Shown: piece by piece, positions 60,025 through 64,000 of the stretch
Layout: every line of letters begins with the position of its first letter
Position numbering within the stretch: position 1 is the stretch's first letter
From: UBA2336 sp036787955
Lineage (GTDB): Bacteria > Bacteroidota > Bacteroidia > Cytophagales > Cyclobacteriaceae
DNA length: 64,000 bases
Direction: 5' to 3'
Assembly: GCA_036787955.1 (NCBI GenBank)
Contig: DAIQOI010000010.1
Location: 1 to 64,000 of the forward strand
The notes under the pieces: model-generated
Seen by the model: only the letters and a program-made list of their open reading frames with translations
Database searches by the model: none
Told to the model about the DNA's origin: nothing
Position numbers and translations under genes: made by a program

Positions 60025-62628
60025 ATGTACATTATCCGGATGTTGTTTTTCTTCATAAGCACTGCGCTGCTGGCCGGTGGTATTAAAGGTACTATCCAGT
60101 CGGAAGACGGAACACCGCTGGCCTGGGCCACCATCTATGTAAAACAACTGGGCACCGGAACTGCCACCAATGAGCAGGGGTACTATGAGATTAGTTTACC
60201 ACCGGGGCGTTATGACATTGTTTATCAGTACCTGGGCTATGAAAGCCAGCAAAGACAGGTAGAAGTAGGCCTTGAGTTTGTTGTGATGAATATCAGCCTG
60301 AAGGAGCAGGTCATTGTATTGCAGAACGTAACCGTAACAGCCGGCAATGAAGACCCGGCTTATACCATCATGCGCAAAGCCATTGCCAAAGCCAAGTATC
60401 ACACCCAGCAAATTGACAGCTTTTCGGCCAGGGTGTATATCAAAGGCTCTGGTAAGTTGAAAGACTACCCGTGGCTGGCCAAAAAGGCATTGGAAAAAGA
60501 AGGCATTAAAAAGAACCGCGTCTTTATCTCGGAATCGGTGAGCGAGATTCATTATAAACGTCCTAATATTTTTCGTGAAAAAGTCATTTCGATCCGCAGT
60601 GACGGGCGGGACAACAATACTTCTCCCAACGCCTTTGTATTCGGTAGTTTTTACCAGCCCATGATTGCCGAAACTGTATCGCCCCTCTCGCCGGCAGCAT
60701 TTGCCTATTATAAATTTGAATATCAGGGAACATTCAAGGATCGCAATTACGACATCAGTAAAATTAAAGTTATACCCCGTTCTCGTGGCGATAATGTAGT
60801 AGAGGGCATGTTATATATTGTAGAAGACTGGTGGAGTATCCATAGCCTTGACTTCCGCACCACCAAGCTGGGCATACGCATTGACATTAAACAAATGTAT
60901 GCACCGATTGAAGATAAGGCATGGCTGCCTGTGTCCCAGCAGTTTTTTGTTACCGGCAAGTTTTTCGGGTTCGAATTCGACTACTCCTATCTGGCCACAG
61001 TAAGTAACTATCGCATTAGCCTTAATCCGGAACTGGCTGTGGAAAACATGGTGGTGATTGATGAAAAACTGCAAGCCGAAAAAGCGCGCGAAATTGAAAA
61101 AACACTAAGCAGGAAAAGTCAGCCGTTGCAGCAGCGCCTTGAAGCAGGCAAGGAAATTACACGCAAGGAGCTGAAAGCCATCATGAAGGAATACGAAAAG
61201 CAGGAACAGAAACAGCAGCCCGATCCTACCGTTGTGGCTATAACTGAATTTAAAGTGGACAGTGGGGCCTATAAAAAAGATTCGCTTTACTGGGCGTCCA
61301 TCCGGCCGGTTCCACTTACAGTTGAAGAAGTGAAAGGTTACCGCATAACCGACAGCCTGGCCATTGAGGAACGAAAAAAGGAAGAAGGCGACACGTTGCG
61401 CAGGTCAGATAAAAACAAAGAAGGCTTCCAGCCGTGGGACGTGCTAACGGGCGATTATTATAAACTCGGCAAGCGTACCAGTCTGTGGATGGAGCCTTTA
61501 CAGACATTGTTTAATCCCGTTGAGGGTTTTGTATTGCTGCACCGTACCAACTGGGGATATGCCTTACAAGACAGTATGCGAACCCGCTTAAACTTCAGGC
61601 CTACCTTTCGCTATGCCTTTGCCCGTAATCAGCTCAGCGGCACACTGCGTTTCCAGGTACGCAACAGAAAAAGCCGGATTCAGATGGAAGGCGGAAGATA
61701 TGTACAGCAATATAACCCCGACGAACCCATCCTTCCGGTTATTAATTCTCTCACTTCGTTGGGGGGTATGCGCAACTTTATGAAAATATATGAACAGGAT
61801 TTTATCAATCTGACTGCACAGCGTATCCTTACACCCCGTTTGCAGATGGGTACAACATGGACTTATGCCTATCGCAGGGAGCTGTTTAACATCACCAACT
61901 ACACCTGGAGCAGGCGAGGAAACAGTGAGGGGTATTCGCCCAATGCGCCCGAAAGCCTGGAATTGGAAAACACCAGTTTTCCCAATCATTATGCCTTTAT
62001 TGGGTCTGCCACTATCACCTACCGGCCGTGGCTAAAATACTACATCCGAAACGGACGCAGGTATGCAATTGAAACGTCGTCACCGGCTTTCAGTTTGCGC
62101 TATGATCAGGGATTTCCGGCATTCAACAGCGGGATTAATTTCAACCGGGCGGAGATCGGCTATCGCCATACACTGAATGCGGGTGTGCGGGGCGATTTGC
62201 GCATCCAACTGCAGGCCGGAAAGTTTTTCAAAACCGACAGCATGGCTTTTATGGATTACCGCCACTTTATGGGTAACCTCACGCCCCTGACCACTACCGA
62301 CCCCATTGGCAGTTTCAGGCTGCTGGATTATTACCGGTATAGCACTGCAAAGGAATATCTGGTGGCCAATTTCAATTATCAGTTCAGAAAACTTCTGGTC
62401 TCATCCAATTATAAACTGCACCTGTTGGGCATACGCGAGAGCGTCTTTATCAATTACCTGGGTACTTCTACCTCGCAGAATTATGTGGAACTGGGCTATG
62501 CCGTCAATGGTATCCTGCGTCTTTTCAGGGTCGAGATTGCTGCAGCCTTTCAGAATGGGGCCTATCAATCCTACGGCTTCCGTATCGGTATTGCCTCAAC
62601 GCTTATGGCCCGGTTTTCCGACATGTAA
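60025..62628 (+). CDS. DUF5686 and carboxypeptidase-regulatory-like outer-membrane protein
   Basis: 867 aa from the ATG at 60025; in-frame starts at TTG 59992 and ATG 60040 are alternatives. Signal-like segment (MYIIRMLFFFISTALLAGG), then a CarboxypepD_reg-like domain (about 20-105: GTIQSEDGTPLAWATIYV, GRYDIVYQYLGYESQ), then the long DUF5686 region, which in its C-terminal half has alternating hydrophobic patterns consistent with an outer-membrane beta-barrel. A charged linker at about 345-390 contains RKSQPLQQRLEAGKEITRK. No TonB plug is seen. Function unknown; common in Bacteroidota. Confidence 0.88.
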   Translation: MYIIRMLFFFISTALLAGGIKGTIQSEDGTPLAWATIYVKQLGTGTATNEQGYYEISLPPGRYDIVYQYLGYESQQRQVEVGLEFVVMNISLKEQVIVLQNVTVTAGNEDPAYTIMRKAIAKAKYHTQQIDSFSARVYIKGSGKLKDYPWLAKKALEKEGIKKNRVFISESVSEIHYKRPNIFREKVISIRSDGRDNNTSPNAFVFGSFYQPMIAETVSPLSPAAFAYYKFEYQGTFKDRNYDISKIKVIPRSRGDNVVEGMLYIVEDWWSIHSLDFRTTKLGIRIDIKQMYAPIEDKAWLPVSQQFFVTGKFFGFEFDYSYLATVSNYRISLNPELAVENMVVIDEKLQAEKAREIEKTLSRKSQPLQQRLEAGKEITRKELKAIMKEYEKQEQKQQPDPTVVAITEFKVDSGAYKKDSLYWASIRPVPLTVEEVKGYRITDSLAIEERKKEEGDTLRRSDKNKEGFQPWDVLTGDYYKLGKRTSLWMEPLQTLFNPVEGFVLLHRTNWGYALQDSMRTRLNFRPTFRYAFARNQLSGTLRFQVRNRKSRIQMEGGRYVQQYNPDEPILPVINSLTSLGGMRNFMKIYEQDFINLTAQRILTPRLQMGTTWTYAYRRELFNITNYTWSRRGNSEGYSPNAPESLELENTSFPNHYAFIGSATITYRPWLKYYIRNGRRYAIETSSPAFSLRYDQGFPAFNSGINFNRAEIGYRHTLNAGVRGDLRIQLQAGKFFKTDSMAFMDYRHFMGNLTPLTTTDPIGSFRLLDYYRYSTAKEYLVANFNYQFRKLLVSSNYKLHLLGIRESVFINYLGTSTSQNYVELGYAVNGILRLFRVEIAAAFQNGAYQSYGFRIGIASTLMARFSDM

Positions 62629-62651
62629 TTTACCTTCTTAACTTCACCGCT

Positions 62652-63692
62652 ATGGAACTTCGGGTGGAGGATTTTCTGAAACTTCGTGCGGAATTGCCGG
62701 TAATTGATGTGCGTTCAGAAGGTGAGTACGCAGCCGGACATATTCCGGGCAGCACCAACATTCCTTTGCTCAATAATGAGCAACGTGCTGCGGTGGGTAC
62801 CGCTTACAAACAATATGGTCAGCTTGAAGCCATCCGCACCGGTTTCCGTTTAATCGGACCCGTGCTCGCACAACTAATCGAGCAAACGGAACGCACAGCC
62901 GGGGCAAGGCGGGAAGTCATTGCGCATTGCTGGCGTGGCGGCATGCGTTCGGACTATTTCAGCCGCTTTGCTGAGATGGCGCGAATAAAATGCCACACCC
63001 TGAGGGGTGGATACAAGGCATACCGCAGGCTGGCACAGGAATATTTTGCAAGGAAATGGAAGTTTAAAATTATCGGTGGTTATACCGGATCGGGTAAAAC
63101 TGAAATTCTGCAAGCACTTTCACAACATGGTGAACAGGTTATTGATCTGGAAACGCTGGCAAAGCATAAAGGCTCGGTGTTTGGCGGCCTGATGATGCCG
63201 CCCCAGCCAACTACCGAGCAATTTGAAAATGAATTGTTTGAACAGTTACTGAAACTGGATGAAAACCGCACCGTATGGATTGAAGATGAATCCATTGCCA
63301 TAGGCAAGGTTTTTCTTCCGCAGGCGTTCTGGAACAGAATGAATGAATGCCCCGTGATTGAGATTGATGCGCAGAGAGAAGTCAGGATACAACGCCTTGT
63401 CGGTGAATATGCCAATGCCGATACAACAGCGTTTCTTCAGGCCCTGGAAAAAATAACCCACCGGCTTGGTCATCAGCACTATAAACAAGCACGCGAGCAT
63501 GTACTGGCAGGGAATTGGCCGGAGGCAATAAGCTGCATTCTCAACTACTACGACAAGGCCTACCGTAATGGATTAAGTCGTAAACTACAGCGTATTGTTT
63601 GCCGTGTGAACTGGGATGGACATTCGGTTAACGGAGTTGTTGAACAATTAGTGAAGCTGGATGCAGATGAAAAAGCGAATATTGAAGACTGA
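62652..63692 (+). CDS. mnmH: tRNA 2-selenouridine synthase (SelU/MnmH)
   Basis: 346 aa. N-terminal rhodanese domain (about 1-125) with catalytic Cys in IAHCWRGGMRSD, joined to a P-loop domain with GGYTGSGKTEIL (about 141-152). It replaces sulfur by selenium in 2-thiouridine at the wobble position of some tRNAs, using selenophosphate and passing through geranylated intermediates. selD, which makes selenophosphate, starts 2 bases after its stop, so the substrate supply is in the same operon. Confidence 0.95.
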   Translation: MELRVEDFLKLRAELPVIDVRSEGEYAAGHIPGSTNIPLLNNEQRAAVGTAYKQYGQLEAIRTGFRLIGPVLAQLIEQTERTAGARREVIAHCWRGGMRSDYFSRFAEMARIKCHTLRGGYKAYRRLAQEYFARKWKFKIIGGYTGSGKTEILQALSQHGEQVIDLETLAKHKGSVFGGLMMPPQPTTEQFENELFEQLLKLDENRTVWIEDESIAIGKVFLPQAFWNRMNECPVIEIDAQREVRIQRLVGEYANADTTAFLQALEKITHRLGHQHYKQAREHVLAGNWPEAISCILNYYDKAYRNGLSRKLQRIVCRVNWDGHSVNGVVEQLVKLDADEKANIED

Positions 63693-63694
63693 AT

Positions 63695-64000
63695 ATGTTG
63701 ATCAATGAAATCAGGCTTACGCAGTTTGCCCATGGTGCCGGATGCGGCTGCAAGATAGCACCAGCCGTACTCGAAAAGATTTTGAAGGAAAGCGATGGTT
63801 CGATTCGGGATTTCCCCGGGTTAATGGTAGGCAATGCTACGCGCGATGATGCCGCTGTTTTTGCATTGGACGAGCACACTTGCCTCATCAGCACAACAGA
63901 TTTTTTCATGCCGATTGTAGATGACGCGCATACCTTTGGTGCGATTGCTGCTGCCAATGCGCTGAGCGATGTGTATGCCATGGGGGGCAGGCCGCTCTTG
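63695..64000 (+). CDS. selD: Selenide, water dikinase, partial (cut by window end)
   Basis: The first 102 codons are seen; the frame runs off the window edge. MLINEIRLTQFAHGAGCGCK places Cys 17, Cys 19 and Lys 20 exactly as in E. coli SelD, so this is the cysteine form of the active site, not the selenocysteine form. Then NATRDDAAVFALDEH and STTDFFMPIVDD, typical of the AIR synthase-like ATP-binding part. It makes selenophosphate from selenide and ATP, here for the adjacent MnmH. The sequence beyond 64000 is unknown. Confidence 0.95.
   Translation, partial: MLINEIRLTQFAHGAGCGCKIAPAVLEKILKESDGSIRDFPGLMVGNATRDDAAVFALDEHTCLISTTDFFMPIVDDAHTFGAIAAANALSDVYAMGGRPLL

Overview
The window looks like a chromosomal segment of a Bacteroidota bacterium, most likely of the Cytophagales type. 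Supporting signs are a type IX secretion (T9SS) protein, PorZ, and T9SS C-terminal sorting domains; promoters of the form TTG-N17..20-TAnnTTTG; families typical of the phylum (DUF4834, DUF4129, DUF4350, DUF5686, carboxypeptidase-regulatory-like N-termini); LytTR two-component signalling; and a bacterial GGGP synthase together with a UbiA prenyltransferase. Genes are densely packed on both strands. No plasmid or phage backbone, transposase, integrase, CRISPR array or rRNA was found.

Layout. 1-4.4 kb: haem-binding protein, membrane-anchored GltB-like flavoprotein, an unknown protein and an Ig-repeat exported protein. 4.4-8.5 kb: the only accessory-looking stretch. It has a tRNA-Ser gene with two further copies of its 3' end downstream, a long imperfect palindrome, a small mercury/metal cluster (FrmR/CsoR-like regulator, Cys-rich peptide, MerTP), a rhodanese, and two frameshifted gene relics. 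8.5-18 kb: tk-porZ-recO, purN-ubiA, and rarA with a VWA membrane protein. 18-21.4 kb: initiator tRNA, era, der, a tiny lipoprotein and a SprT-like protein. 21.4-25.9 kb: a tightly overlapping amino-sugar/cell-wall recycling operon (BadF-type kinase, MurQ, NagB fused to a PIG-L deacetylase) headed by RDD and cytochrome b5-like genes. 25.9-33.4 kb: dipeptidase lipoprotein, then a SpoIIM-DUF4129-DUF4350-MoxR-DUF58 operon. 33.4-51.1 kb: large T9SS cargo metalloprotease, carB, DUF4834, caspase-TPR protein, dapF, secA, SPOR-like lipoprotein, M20 amidohydrolase, Na/Pi transporter and GGGP synthase. 51.1-64 kb: a LytS/LytTR pair, an ECF sigma with an anti-sigma/TonB fusion and a divergent VWA protein, a second sigma with a zinc anti-sigma, gmk, nadD, a DUF5686 protein, mnmH and the start of selD.

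The most unusual elements are the tRNA-Ser tail duplications around a 134-bp palindrome, the one-polypeptide deaminase/deacetylase in the recycling operon, the anti-sigma/TonB fusion module, and the relic genes at 7.3-8.2 kb. Most of the rest is ordinary core-genome content. All function calls come from reading motifs and family resemblance; no database search was possible.
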